Assembly: GCA_024691105.1 (NCBI GenBank)
Contig: JAILNY010000047.1
Span: forward strand, 1 to 44,999
Reading direction: 5' to 3'
Length of the DNA stretch: 44,999 bases
DNA from: Treponema sp.
Lineage (GTDB): Bacteria; Spirochaetota; Spirochaetia; Treponematales; Treponemataceae
Shown one piece after another: positions 9,011-18,207 of the stretch. Made by a program: the position numbers and the translations under genes. Position 1 is the first letter of the stretch. Each line of letters opens with the position of its first letter. The notes below the pieces were generated by a model that made no database searches, was not told where the DNA came from, and saw only the letters and a list, made by a program, of their open reading frames with translations.

Positions 9011-9064
9011 AAAAAGCCGCGCGATTGATTCATTTTGGTGAACCTTACGCACGGCATTTTTTTT
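9011..9064. terminator. Bidirectional terminator between pgsA and the lipoprotein gene
   Basis: GCCGCGCG (9016-9023) pairs with CGCACGGC (9048-9055), with one mismatch and a 24-base loop. An A-run lies before it and a T-run after it, so it can stop both convergent transcripts. Confidence 0.75.
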
Positions 9065-10173
9065 TATTTTATCTTTTCAACTGCCTTTTTAAACTCAATT
9101 CCACTTACTTTGCCGGTCGGATTAAAGTTTATTCCATCGGTTAAATCCATAAGTTCGTATTCAACACAGCCTAAAATTGCATCAAAGTCTTCGTCATCTT
9201 TTTTTACGTCTTTAACAGGTGATGCTCCGCTAAGATTTTTGTAGGCGTCAGAATACTTTGTACGAAGTGCCGGTTTGTTTTTTCTGTCACAATAAATATT
9301 CCACAAAAAGCGTGCCTGCATGCTGCGGGTAAGTGGTGTATATGCGTAGATTTTAGAAGGTGCCTGTGTCTTTGTCGCTGGTGTTAAAAGCCCATGCGAT
9401 AAAAGTTTTCTAAACAGAGCCTGCTCGTTAAAAGTGTTTCCCCCGGTGTATGGTTCAAGAAGCTTTGGATAATTTTGTGTAATCATCATCATCTGTCCGA
9501 TTGTAAGCTCTTTTTTTGCAAGAAGAACTGCATCTCCAGAGTCATCATTTAATGCACGTAAATTCCATGCATCATCACGTATAGTTTTAAAAGCGTCTTT
9601 ATAAAAACTTTCGATAGAAATAAATGCTTCGTCAAATTTTGCAACTGCAGATAAATAATTTTTCTGCTTGTAAAAATCAATTGCCTGTTCAAGAAGAATA
9701 AGCGGCTTGTCCTGTGCACTAAAGGTTTCGATAGTTAATGTCTTTGTAAGTCCAAGTCTATAAGACAGAATGTAATTTTGAATGTCGCCCTTGTACTGAG
9801 AATCTGAAAGTGTAACGCATTCTTTTGCCTTTAATGGTCTGTCAGAAATAAGATAGGCTCTTCCCTTTAGCGCTGTAAGTCTAGCCTGTGCTGCGAGTGC
9901 AAGACCTGAGTTTTTTAAAAGCTTATCGATGTCTTTAATCAGCGCTTCGCAAGACGAAAGTTTTTCTTCTAAGTCTGCAGGACCTGGATTTGAATTTTCA
10001 ATTGCGCGTGCATCAATATAAGCAAGACGATATTCGTAGTTGCTTATTTCTTTTATTTCTTCTTTTGGAATTGAAGAAATAACTACATCCTGCTGCAATG
10101 ATGTGCAGGAAGAAAATACAACAGCTGCAGCAAGCGCTGCACACAAAACGATTTTAATTTTTTTCATTTTCAT
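9064..10173 (-). CDS. Lipoprotein of unknown function, helical/TPR-like
   Basis: 369 residues. A signal peptide with lipobox VVFSSC (Cys near residue 23) marks it as a lipoprotein. The mature part is rich in helices and resembles TPR arrays (for example NYLSAVAKFDEAFISIESFYKD near residue 170), followed by a C-terminal region with a tyrosine- and leucine-rich core and a final GIEFKKAVEK. I do not recognise a named family. Its ATG (10173) overlaps by one base the stop codon of the large gene upstream (TAATG), so translation is coupled and the two products probably act together in the envelope. A second ATG two codons later is an alternative start. Confidence 0.72.
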   Translation of the reverse strand: MKMKKIKIVLCAALAAAVVFSSCTSLQQDVVISSIPKEEIKEISNYEYRLAYIDARAIENSNPGPADLEEKLSSCEALIKDIDKLLKNSGLALAAQARLTALKGRAYLISDRPLKAKECVTLSDSQYKGDIQNYILSYRLGLTKTLTIETFSAQDKPLILLEQAIDFYKQKNYLSAVAKFDEAFISIESFYKDAFKTIRDDAWNLRALNDDSGDAVLLAKKELTIGQMMMITQNYPKLLEPYTGGNTFNEQALFRKLLSHGLLTPATKTQAPSKIYAYTPLTRSMQARFLWNIYCDRKNKPALRTKYSDAYKNLSGASPVKDVKKDDEDFDAILGCVEYELMDLTDGINFNPTGKVSGIEFKKAVEKIK

Positions 10174-12830
10174 TACCTCAAATTCCAGGCATTTAATTTA
10201 TTATCTATTGTTAATGCAAAGCAGTCAGGATAATTATCTCCGTTTACATCAGCAAAGGCCGGTACACCGGTTCCTGCAACAGGGAATCCAGAAACGAGTT
10301 CAAGATTTTCGTTGAAAGAATAAATCATGTTTCCGTCAATTCCGACACTGATATAATTGTGTCCGCCAGCTGTCTGTACAGAAAGAAAACCTTCTTTTGT
10401 TGTAACGTTGTCAATCTGAACAGAAAGTACGCTTCCGTCGCTGCAATTGATTCTGTGCAGTTCTCCGGTAGAAGAAAGTGCGTAAAAATTGTTTCCGCAC
10501 AAAACAACGTTATGATAGAATACACCTTTTAAATCTATTTCCTTTGATAAAGTAACATTATTTTCTTTTATGTTCCATATAGAAAGTGTTCCTGACTGAG
10601 AAACAAATCCTACAACCAGACCTTCTTTTTGTTCTGCAACTGCCGGAAGCCCAAATCCAATTCTATCAAGCATAATCGGATTGTCCGCGTTAATACAGTG
10701 TCCGTTGTAAAGAACATAAATCTTTCCGATAAATCCTTTTTCATAAATAACGCCGGCAGAACCGTTGTACCATGCAGAGATTTTTGCATCTTCAAAATCT
10801 TCAAGACCTGCAATTGCCGGAGAAACAGCTCTGTCCGTAATTTTGTAAAAGTGTCCGAGTGTTGTCGGAATATAAGATGTCGGAAGATTTAAATACGGAG
10901 TATCAATGTAATCTTCTGCAAGCTTTACAGGATAGCCTTTTACAAGTTCAAGTTTATCGTTTAAAAGATACAGTTCGCGTTCAGATGTTAATGCCATGAC
11001 ATATTCTGACTGGCCTTTTTGAACTGCACTGATTGTTGCTGCTGCCGGCAATTCATAAAGAGAAACCTTAGTCGTTTTAATATTCATTGCTTTTACAGTC
11101 TGTCTGTCTTCAAGCCAGAAAATTGTTGTTGGCTTTGAAACATCGCAGGTAAGAATTTTTGAATGGTGTTTTCCGTTTAATTCAATCGGGAATCCAGGAA
11201 TTTTTTTGATGCTTCCTGCGCGGCGACTTACTGCATTTAAGTTAAAGCTTATGAAATTTTCTTTAATAGAAAAATCTGCACGTCCGATAGAATAGAGTTC
11301 TAAGATTTTTGAAATCTGAAGGTTTGAATTTATAAAGAAAGGTCTGCTTCGTTCAAGATCATAGAACAGGCTTATTGCGGCTTTTCCATCTGTTTTTTCA
11401 GAAACAGATTTCCAGTTCTGGTTAAAAGAAATATTTGTTCCGTTTGAAAAACTTGCATAAATTGACGAGAGAGTTTCTGCTGATTGAGAAAAATAAATGT
11501 AGTTGTTGTATACAAGGTAATATGGTTTTGGAAGTGAAATATTAAATACTGTAAGAAGGCCATCTAAAAATGGAGGAAGTTCAAGACGAGGAATTCTTAC
11601 GCCGTTAAGAATAAGACTTTTGTTTTCTGTAATCAAAAATGAATTAAAGATAGATTCAAAAACCTGTTTACGTTTTGCTTCATCTCCTATCTTAATTGCA
11701 AAAACAGGATCGTTTAAGCCTTCAATTCCTAAAAGAGCAAATTCCTGATCTGTCCATGAAAATAATAATTCATCAAGCGATACTTTAAAAAATGTCTTTG
11801 TAAGATTGTCTGCAGTTTTTAAAGTGCTCCGTGTTTTTGCAGGATCATTTGTAAATGGAATTGCTGCGTCCATAAGCTGTTCCAAAGAACCTGCGTTAAG
11901 AACTGTGTAATACTGAATGGAGCTGCTCAATCTTGTTGTAATATCTGGTACAGTTGAATTTGTAGTAAGAAGTGGAATGAGTTTTGAGAATCGTTCATCC
12001 TGAGAAATTTCAGAAGTAATGTTTACAGGAATTTCAATATTAAGATTAATTTCGTTGTCACTGATTCCAAAAGAAACAAGGCTCAAAGAATTTTCACTTA
12101 AAAGTGAAACCGCTTTTTGAACATCAGCATCTCCAGAAACAAAACTTGTCGCAAGTCTGTTTGCATCGATTATAAGCTTTATAGGATCATCTGTTTTTTT
12201 ATTTAGAACTTCAAGCTGTTCTTTTGTGTAGCCTTTGTCGTTTTTTGCAGTAAGAGCTTTTTCAAAATGTTCAAAATCATTTCCTGCAATTATCAGATTT
12301 TTTACAGGCTTAAAATAAATTTTCATGCTGCCTGTATCGTAAATGTAGTAGCTTATTCCGTTTGACTGAATTGCCGAAAGTCCCTGAACTTTTAATCTTG
12401 GAACAATGAGAGAAGAAAGTCTTGTAATTCCTGACATTGGACCAAGGTCAATAGAAGCAATAAATGTGTCCGGCTTTCCATTTGGAGAGTAGAGCGCTGC
12501 ATCAATTTTTCTTGATGCAAGATATCTGAAAATTCTATTGGTTCTGAATTCTGATTCACGAAGCATCATAAAGATTCCGCGAAGGTCAGACATTTCTGGA
12601 GCTGCTAAAAAGATATCTGCTGCCTGTAAGTCTAAAAGCGGATTTACAGAATCATAAAACGAATCTGTATGAAGATACGCTACATATTCTGCCGGAAGCA
12701 TCGCAAGCGGCTTTTTTTTATCTAGCGCAGAAAAAGTGCACCAGAGTGCAATTATTGCGATAAGTCCAAGTAAAATAAAGATTATCGTAAGAAAGAATTT
12801 TTTAATCGGGTTAGTTTTTTTGTCGGACAT
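10173..12830 (-). CDS. Large membrane-anchored protein with C-terminal beta-propeller-like region
   Basis: 885 residues. A single membrane segment at about residues 13-32 (FFLTIIFILLGLIAIIALW) suggests that most of the protein lies in the periplasm. The first about 540 residues, starting with LPAEYVAYLHTDSFYDSV, resemble proteins in which such a start precedes a long alpha/beta region; a link to the DUF3352 group is possible but unproved. From about 545 on, repeated short beta motifs with Gly, Asp and Asn, such as ILTCDVSKPTTIFWLEDR, and an FG-GAP-like end FADVNGDNYPDCFAL suggest a beta-propeller. It is coupled to the downstream lipoprotein. Start supported by GAGGTA upstream of the ATG. Confidence 0.7.
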   Translation of the reverse strand: MSDKKTNPIKKFFLTIIFILLGLIAIIALWCTFSALDKKKPLAMLPAEYVAYLHTDSFYDSVNPLLDLQAADIFLAAPEMSDLRGIFMMLRESEFRTNRIFRYLASRKIDAALYSPNGKPDTFIASIDLGPMSGITRLSSLIVPRLKVQGLSAIQSNGISYYIYDTGSMKIYFKPVKNLIIAGNDFEHFEKALTAKNDKGYTKEQLEVLNKKTDDPIKLIIDANRLATSFVSGDADVQKAVSLLSENSLSLVSFGISDNEINLNIEIPVNITSEISQDERFSKLIPLLTTNSTVPDITTRLSSSIQYYTVLNAGSLEQLMDAAIPFTNDPAKTRSTLKTADNLTKTFFKVSLDELLFSWTDQEFALLGIEGLNDPVFAIKIGDEAKRKQVFESIFNSFLITENKSLILNGVRIPRLELPPFLDGLLTVFNISLPKPYYLVYNNYIYFSQSAETLSSIYASFSNGTNISFNQNWKSVSEKTDGKAAISLFYDLERSRPFFINSNLQISKILELYSIGRADFSIKENFISFNLNAVSRRAGSIKKIPGFPIELNGKHHSKILTCDVSKPTTIFWLEDRQTVKAMNIKTTKVSLYELPAAATISAVQKGQSEYVMALTSERELYLLNDKLELVKGYPVKLAEDYIDTPYLNLPTSYIPTTLGHFYKITDRAVSPAIAGLEDFEDAKISAWYNGSAGVIYEKGFIGKIYVLYNGHCINADNPIMLDRIGFGLPAVAEQKEGLVVGFVSQSGTLSIWNIKENNVTLSKEIDLKGVFYHNVVLCGNNFYALSSTGELHRINCSDGSVLSVQIDNVTTKEGFLSVQTAGGHNYISVGIDGNMIYSFNENLELVSGFPVAGTGVPAFADVNGDNYPDCFALTIDNKLNAWNLR

Positions 12831-12852
12831 GTAAATTACCTCACTTTATACA

Positions 12853-12882
12853 TTGTTGAAATTTATCATAAAATTCTATAAT
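12853..12882 (+). promoter_or_regulatory. Probable gatC promoter
   Basis: TATAAT at 12877-12882 ends 8 bases before the gatC ATG. TTGTTG (12853-12858) lies 18 bp upstream and could be the -35. No Shine-Dalgarno sequence fits in the remaining space. Confidence 0.45.
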
Positions 12883-12890
12883 ATTAAAGT

Positions 12891-13199
12891 ATGAGTACTC
12901 AGAAAAAAATAGACGAAGAAACACTTGAAAATCTTTTATATCTTTCTCGTCTTTCGCCGGAAAGCACAGATCTTTCTACATTAAAAAAACAGGTCGACGA
13001 AATTGTCGGTTATTTTGAAACTCTTTCTAAATTTGATGACAGCCAGAATCCTTATGACGCATATCCTTCTACTCAGGCAGAAAAGCTTCGCAATGATGAA
13101 GTTGTTGAAGGACTCGATATCCCTGATGTAAAAAAAGTTTCAGAAAACTTTATGGACGGTTACTTTCAGGTTCCAAAAGTTTTGGGTGAAGGAGCATAG
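12891..13199 (+). CDS. gatC: Asp/Glu-tRNA amidotransferase subunit C
   Basis: 102 residues, the normal size for GatC. The N-terminal ENLLYLSRLSPES and the central EIVGYFETLSKFD match the helical family pattern, and the C-terminus has the Arg-Asn-Asp-Glu element (KLRNDEV). GatC braces the GatA-GatB complex that converts misacylated Glu-tRNA(Gln) or Asp-tRNA(Asn) to the amide forms. It is followed after 3 bases by gatA. gatB is not in this window, so the complex is completed by a gene elsewhere. Confidence 0.93.
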   Translation: MSTQKKIDEETLENLLYLSRLSPESTDLSTLKKQVDEIVGYFETLSKFDDSQNPYDAYPSTQAEKLRNDEVVEGLDIPDVKKVSENFMDGYFQVPKVLGEGA

Positions 13200-13202
13200 T
13201 AA

Positions 13203-14717
13203 ATGCAGTTTTTTAATATTCAAGATACAATCAATGCGCTTAAAGAAGGAAAAGTTACAAGCGCTTCTCTGGTTAAAGATTCAATCGATACATTTGAAAA
13301 AGATAAATCTTCGGCAATTCCTTTGAATGCCTTTTTGGAAATGTACGACGACGCCATTGCTAAGGCGCAAAAAGCTGATGATTTAATTACTGCTGCGAGA
13401 AACGGCGGGCAGTCTGCTTTGGACGAACTTTTTGCAAAACAGCCGCTTTTAGGTTTGCCGTTTGCAGTAAAAGACAATATTTCTGTAAAAGGTCATCGTT
13501 TGACTTGTGCAAGTAAAATTCTTGAAGGCTACGTTGCTCCTTATGATGCAACGGTAATTGCCCGCCTTGAAAAATCAGGTGCCATTCCGCTTGGCCGCTG
13601 TAATCAGGACGAGTTTGCAATGGGTTCTTCTACAGAATATTCATGTTACGGCCCGACACGCAATCCAATTAACCGCGAGTACGTTTCTGGCGGTTCATCT
13701 GGTGGACCTGCCGCAGCAGTAAGTGCTAATCAGGCGCTTTTTGCCCTCGGAACAGAAACTGGTGGTTCTGTACGCCTTCCTGCAAGCTATTGTGGAATTT
13801 ACGGACTTAAGACAACTTACGGCGTATTAAGCCGCTGGGGTGTTGTTGCTTACGGAAGTTCTTTGGACCAGGTTGGTCTTTTGGCTCATACACCGGATGA
13901 TATTGCAAAGGCGCTTTCTGTAATGGCAGGCGTTGATATGTATGACGATACAAGTGCAGATTTGCCGGGTGCAGCATCGCTTGCAGATTTAAAGGCATAT
14001 TCGGATTCAGAAATTGCCGGCCTTAAAATTGCAATTCCAAAGCAGTTTCTTGAGACAAAAGGTCTTATGAAAGACGTTGGCGATGTATTTAATAACGTGC
14101 AGGACTGGCTTAAAGCAAAGGGTGCAAAAATCGATGTTGTAGACCTTCCTGTTCTGGATGCGTCAATTGCAAGCTACTACGTAATCGCGCTTTCGGAGGC
14201 TGCTTCTAACTTGAGCCGTTTTGACGGAATCCGTTATGGCCGCCGTGTAGATCCGGGTGAAGGTTACGATGAACTTTATGTAAAGACACGAAGCGAAGGC
14301 TTTGGTCCAGAAGTTAAACGCCGAATTGTAATTGGAAACTACGTTCTTTCTGAACAGTTCTCCGGTGATACATATAAAAAGGGAATGACAGTACGCGCAA
14401 AGATTCAGTCAGAGATGGCAAAACTCTTTGAAAGCTATGACATCGTAATCTGCCCGACTTGTCCAACCCCGGCATTTAAGCTTGGCCAGAAAGTCGACAG
14501 CCCGCTTGAAATGTATTTAAGCGACCTGTTTACAACTTTCGTAAACCTTGCGCGCATTACATCTATTTCTGTTCCAGCCGGAAAGACATCAGAAGCAAAC
14601 GGCTCAATGCCAGTCGGCATCCAGTTTGCAGGCGGTATGTTCCAGGAAGAAAAGATTCTCCGTCTTGCACAGTCTTGGGAAAAAGATCATCCCGGCTGTG
14701 GCATCCCGCTTAAATAG
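13203..14717 (+). CDS. gatA: Asp/Glu-tRNA amidotransferase subunit A (amidase)
   Basis: 504 residues, close to the usual GatA length. It hydrolyses glutamine to supply ammonia for tRNA-dependent amidation. The amidase signature is clear: catalytic Lys in FAVKDNISV (about residue 91), cis-Ser and nucleophile Ser in YVSGGSSGGPAAAV and ETGGSVRLPASYCG (about 165-200), and the GLK(T)TYG element after them. Downstream NYVLS and VICPTCPTPAF fit GatA rather than a generic amidase, and the gatC partner upstream confirms it. A hypothetical gene follows 8 bases later and may be co-transcribed by read-through. Confidence 0.96.
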   Translation: MQFFNIQDTINALKEGKVTSASLVKDSIDTFEKDKSSAIPLNAFLEMYDDAIAKAQKADDLITAARNGGQSALDELFAKQPLLGLPFAVKDNISVKGHRLTCASKILEGYVAPYDATVIARLEKSGAIPLGRCNQDEFAMGSSTEYSCYGPTRNPINREYVSGGSSGGPAAAVSANQALFALGTETGGSVRLPASYCGIYGLKTTYGVLSRWGVVAYGSSLDQVGLLAHTPDDIAKALSVMAGVDMYDDTSADLPGAASLADLKAYSDSEIAGLKIAIPKQFLETKGLMKDVGDVFNNVQDWLKAKGAKIDVVDLPVLDASIASYYVIALSEAASNLSRFDGIRYGRRVDPGEGYDELYVKTRSEGFGPEVKRRIVIGNYVLSEQFSGDTYKKGMTVRAKIQSEMAKLFESYDIVICPTCPTPAFKLGQKVDSPLEMYLSDLFTTFVNLARITSISVPAGKTSEANGSMPVGIQFAGGMFQEEKILRLAQSWEKDHPGCGIPLK

Positions 14718-14725
14718 AAGGTTGG

Positions 14726-15670
14726 ATGAAACTTAAGAAGTTTTTATCACTGATAATTTTTTCTTTTTTAGTAGTGAATATTTATTCATACGAATATGAT
14801 TTTAAACATCTGAAGAATATAAAAATTTCTTCAGATGTTCATATTCAAACATGGATTACTGATGGCTCAGTTATTTATCCTGAGCCATCGCAGTCATTAA
14901 GAAGATTTGAGAGTAAAAAACTTAAGCAGAAAAAAATTTCTTTTATATCACGAATCAAACTGGTGAATTTGTTAAAAGAAATATTTATGCAGGCAGAGCT
15001 TAAGGATTCTTATGTCACGATTAATTATATATTTGACCTGAGCTTTCTAGATGAAATTTTTGAGGGGAAAGAAGGAGACCCTCATGAGGAAACAGAAAGC
15101 GGTGCTCATGAGGAAGAAGAAACTGTTTATATAGACGACAGATTTGTTGATGTTCGCGCTGTTATTTATCTTGAAAATACAGATGGTAGCATGCACAAAA
15201 TTGCAGTTGGGTCGCTCAACTCAATAAATGACTATGCGGATTATGAGACTAAAATAAAATCACCCTTTTCTTATATACGAATTGATGATCACTATTATAT
15301 AATTCCGCTTAAATTTTATTACAAACTTATACAGTTTATACAAAATGAAATAAAAACTGAAAAATTTCTTTTTGAATGCACTACCCAATATTTTAAGAAC
15401 CCGGTTTTTCTTAGATTTACAACAAGAAATAATTTTGATAAACACCCTTACGAAATTGTTTCTATCGATATATCACAGGAAGATTCTGAAATTCTTTTTG
15501 GTAAAAAATGTTCTTGTATTCATGGGCGATACTATAAAGAATTTAAAGAAATTCATTTTGAAACAGAATTTAAAAATCATAGTGAATTCTTTAAGTTTAA
15601 AGTGCTAAGTCGTGACGAAATAGAACTTACTCTTATTAACGAGAATGGGTTAATTTTTACTTTTAAATAA
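14726..15670 (+). CDS. Exported protein of unknown function
   Basis: 314 residues. An N-terminal signal peptide (LKKFLSLIIFSFLVVNIYSY, probable cleavage after about residue 21) is followed by a soluble domain with many Lys, Glu, Phe and Tyr residues and an acidic stretch near residue 115 (EGKEGDPHEETESGAHEEEE). No domain is recognised. A ribosome site GAAGG precedes the ATG by 5 bases, only 8 bases after gatA. The base composition is visibly more AT-rich than gatA, so it may be a later insertion. It ends 14 bases from the convergent TIG/transglutaminase-fold gene with no clear terminator between. Confidence 0.68.
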   Translation: MKLKKFLSLIIFSFLVVNIYSYEYDFKHLKNIKISSDVHIQTWITDGSVIYPEPSQSLRRFESKKLKQKKISFISRIKLVNLLKEIFMQAELKDSYVTINYIFDLSFLDEIFEGKEGDPHEETESGAHEEEETVYIDDRFVDVRAVIYLENTDGSMHKIAVGSLNSINDYADYETKIKSPFSYIRIDDHYYIIPLKFYYKLIQFIQNEIKTEKFLFECTTQYFKNPVFLRFTTRNNFDKHPYEIVSIDISQEDSEILFGKKCSCIHGRYYKEFKEIHFETEFKNHSEFFKFKVLSRDEIELTLINENGLIFTFK

Positions 15671-15683
15671 TATCCTTCGTAAA

Positions 15684-17426
15684 TTAATAAATCCCCAACA
15701 CTGCCGGAAGATTCCAGAACGAAGAGTAACCTGTTACATCACTTGATGCTTCTTCCCAGATACTCTGTGTAGCATACGTCTTTGGAATCGAAACCGTTTT
15801 TCCGTTTGCGATTACGTTCTTAACCGTATTCCAGTTCTGAGAGAACATAACATGCTGCGAGTCAAGATTTCCAAAGTAGTACTTTGCAGGATTTGCAGGC
15901 TTTCTGAATGCGTTGTATGGTAAACCGGCGCCTAAGGCTGGGTCTGCCGGAATCCATCCAAAATTATCGATATAAAAATTTACCCACCAGTGCGGAACCG
16001 CTTTCTTATCTGCGTCAATCAAAATTCCACTCATAACCTTAGCCGGAACACCAGCAGTTCTTAACATCGCCGCATACAAAACCGCAAAGTCATAAGCGTC
16101 GCCTTTTTTTGTTTTAAGCATATCAAGACAGCTTGTGTCGCCCTTTCTAAGCTTATCCTGAACGTTATAATTTGCAATCATATATTCATAAATAAGCTTT
16201 GCCTGACGATATGGATTTACCGATTTATAAATTACATTTGGCAAAAGATTAATCAGCTCAGGAACATCAGCCGGAACAAGTTTGTCAGCCTTTGTGTAAG
16301 TTCTGTAAAGCATACGCTTTCTGTCTTTAGGAATTGCAACATAATCAATGTCTACCCAGGTTTCAACAGAACGACAGGTTATAACGTGATTCTGACTTAT
16401 GCGGGTTTTTTCGCTTGCGGCATAAGAATTTTTTCCTGTTTTATCCATTGTAATCTGAAATACAGAAGTGTTGTCAAAGTCATCGAGGAGCGGTTTTGGA
16501 TTTGTCTCTGTTAAAGTTACTGTCGGCTGGTCAGCTGTTATCTGCGGCAAAGGAAGACGCAAACTTAAAACAGAATCTTTTGTTCCTGAAATGTTTGAAA
16601 TATCTGCCGACACCTGAATCAGATACGTAGTCTTTGTTCCATAATTTTTAACACCGGCTCTCTGCAAAACGGTAAGCGCATGCTTTGTAGAAGCACCGTT
16701 TTCGTTTTCAACATAAACATATCCTGTAAAAGCTCCGTCCGGAACATAAACACGGATTTCTGTTTCACTCCAGTATTCATAGTCAAAGTCCGAGTCCGAC
16801 GCGTGAATATATTCAGTTGTGTCATCAAGATTAATGCCTGCATTATATGCATTTTCAGAAATCTGCTGCTGAGTCTTTTTTGTCGAAAAGAAAACCTGAC
16901 TTGTATTTTTTTTAGTACCAAAGTTTTTTCCGGTAATTGTCAAAACTTCACCGACATAAAGACTCTCTGCAGAAAGTGAAGTAATAACCGGGCGCAGCTG
17001 CATTGCATTAAGCGGAACTGTTACAGGAATTGCACTTTTGTTTGCAAAAAAATCAGGATTAGAACGACCTACATTTGAAACAACATACATAAGGCCATCC
17101 TGCGTATTGGCCGGAATCGTAATTACAATTTCGTTGTCGCTCCAGGAAACATAAGAGCTTTCTGTTAATCTGTTCCCTGCAATTTCAACATAAGAATTTT
17201 CTTTTGTGTTATTAAAAAATTTTCCTCTGATAGAAATCGTGTCCCCGGGAGAACCTACCTGCTGTGACACAGAAAGAATTACCGGTTTTTCTTTTACGGA
17301 ATAGCTTATTAAAACCGAAAAGCCTGTAATTGCCGCACAAACTGCAACGATAAATAAAACACGGGCAATAGAGTATTTTCTTAAAAAGTATGAAAAGTTC
17401 TGCTTAAAATTCACTGTAGCTTCCAA
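15684..17426 (-). CDS. Membrane-anchored TIG-repeat protein with degenerate transglutaminase domain
   Basis: 580 residues. A membrane segment at about 21-43 is followed by two IPT/TIG immunoglobulin-like domains (about 48-130 and 146-255; each has the GDTISIRGKFF or GEVLTITGKNFG motif). A transglutaminase-like domain occupies about 400-500. The family triad is Cys-His-Asp; His479 (VPHWWVNFY) and Asp495 (GWIPADPALG) are present, but the expected cysteine in the GxCxDFA motif is Ala444 (KGDAYDFAVLYAAMLRTAG). The domain is therefore probably a non-catalytic binding module in the periplasm. It sits downstream of the sigma/anti-sigma genes, after a strong hairpin. Confidence 0.85.
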   Translation of the reverse strand: MEATVNFKQNFSYFLRKYSIARVLFIVAVCAAITGFSVLISYSVKEKPVILSVSQQVGSPGDTISIRGKFFNNTKENSYVEIAGNRLTESSYVSWSDNEIVITIPANTQDGLMYVVSNVGRSNPDFFANKSAIPVTVPLNAMQLRPVITSLSAESLYVGEVLTITGKNFGTKKNTSQVFFSTKKTQQQISENAYNAGINLDDTTEYIHASDSDFDYEYWSETEIRVYVPDGAFTGYVYVENENGASTKHALTVLQRAGVKNYGTKTTYLIQVSADISNISGTKDSVLSLRLPLPQITADQPTVTLTETNPKPLLDDFDNTSVFQITMDKTGKNSYAASEKTRISQNHVITCRSVETWVDIDYVAIPKDRKRMLYRTYTKADKLVPADVPELINLLPNVIYKSVNPYRQAKLIYEYMIANYNVQDKLRKGDTSCLDMLKTKKGDAYDFAVLYAAMLRTAGVPAKVMSGILIDADKKAVPHWWVNFYIDNFGWIPADPALGAGLPYNAFRKPANPAKYYFGNLDSQHVMFSQNWNTVKNVIANGKTVSIPKTYATQSIWEEASSDVTGYSSFWNLPAVLGIY

Positions 17427-17441
17427 CGTTATTCAGGATAA

Positions 17442-17478
17442 ATAATCTCAAATTCGCAAGTCCGGAATTTGAGATTAT
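17442..17478 (-). terminator. Perfect 14-bp hairpin after the anti-sigma gene
   Basis: ATAATCTCAAATTC (17442-17455) and its exact complement (17465-17478) enclose a 9-base loop. On the minus strand it follows the anti-sigma stop and precedes TTTATCC. It should terminate, or partly attenuate, transcription into the TIG-repeat gene. Confidence 0.6.
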
Positions 17479-17484
17479 ATTATT

Positions 17485-18207
17485 CTATTTATTTAACGCT
17501 GAAATATCAACATATGAAGGCATATAAACCTGTAAAGAAGACGATTCGCGTTCCTGAACAAATTCTGGCATAAAAAAGTCATCTGCAAGCAGCTTTGAAG
17601 ACTTCTGGTTTTGAGTTCTTCCTTTGTAATGCGATACAGGAGCTGCAAGTGGCTGTATAAGCGGGCTGAATGAATCAAGAGAGAATGTCGGATTTGCAGA
17701 AGCACTTGCTTCTTCTTTAGACACAAGGTTTATAGGATAATTTACTGTCGACTTTTCTGTTATCAAAGAATTCTGGTCAATAGAAAAATCTGTTGTTCGT
17801 TTGATAGTCTGAATCTGCGCAACATTCTGAACATTTCCTGCTGCATTATTTCTAAAACTGAACGGAAGCATTACTGCAAAAACAGCGGCTGCTGCAACAG
17901 CGGCAGGCAGATATTTTTTTACTTCCGGGAATAACTGAATTTTTGCAGGTGCCTTGGCTTTTGAGATAACTTTTGAGTAACGCATTCTGCTCTGCAAGCG
18001 TTCAAAGCTCTGGTCTAAAAATACCTGATCAAGCTTGAGTGAATCTGCGTCTGCTTTTAATACATCGTGCAGGGCGCGCATCGAATCAAGCTCGGCTTTG
18101 CATTTAGGACACGAGGCAATATGCGCTTCGTACTGTTTTGCAAAATTTGCAGGAAGCTCGTTATCGAGATACAGTGAGTGAATATCTTTTTCAGGACAAG
18201 TAGACAT
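17485..18207 (-). CDS. Anti-sigma factor with zinc-finger (zf-HC2) domain
   Basis: 240 residues. The N-terminal cytosolic domain carries the H-x3-C-x2-C motif (His29, Cys33, Cys36 in AHIASCPKC) with earlier Cys4 and His10, typical of anti-sigma proteins that hold an ECF sigma factor inactive. A membrane segment follows at about residues 102-124 (LPAAVAAAAVFAVMLPF), then a periplasmic region without a recognised domain. The start at 18207 overlaps the sigma gene by 17 bases and has its own AGGAGA site. Release is expected to respond to an envelope signal, through redox at the finger or by proteolysis, but which one cannot be read here. Confidence 0.88.
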   Translation of the reverse strand: MSTCPEKDIHSLYLDNELPANFAKQYEAHIASCPKCKAELDSMRALHDVLKADADSLKLDQVFLDQSFERLQSRMRYSKVISKAKAPAKIQLFPEVKKYLPAAVAAAAVFAVMLPFSFRNNAAGNVQNVAQIQTIKRTTDFSIDQNSLITEKSTVNYPINLVSKEEASASANPTFSLDSFSPLIQPLAAPVSHYKGRTQNQKSSKLLADDFFMPEFVQERESSSLQVYMPSYVDISALNK

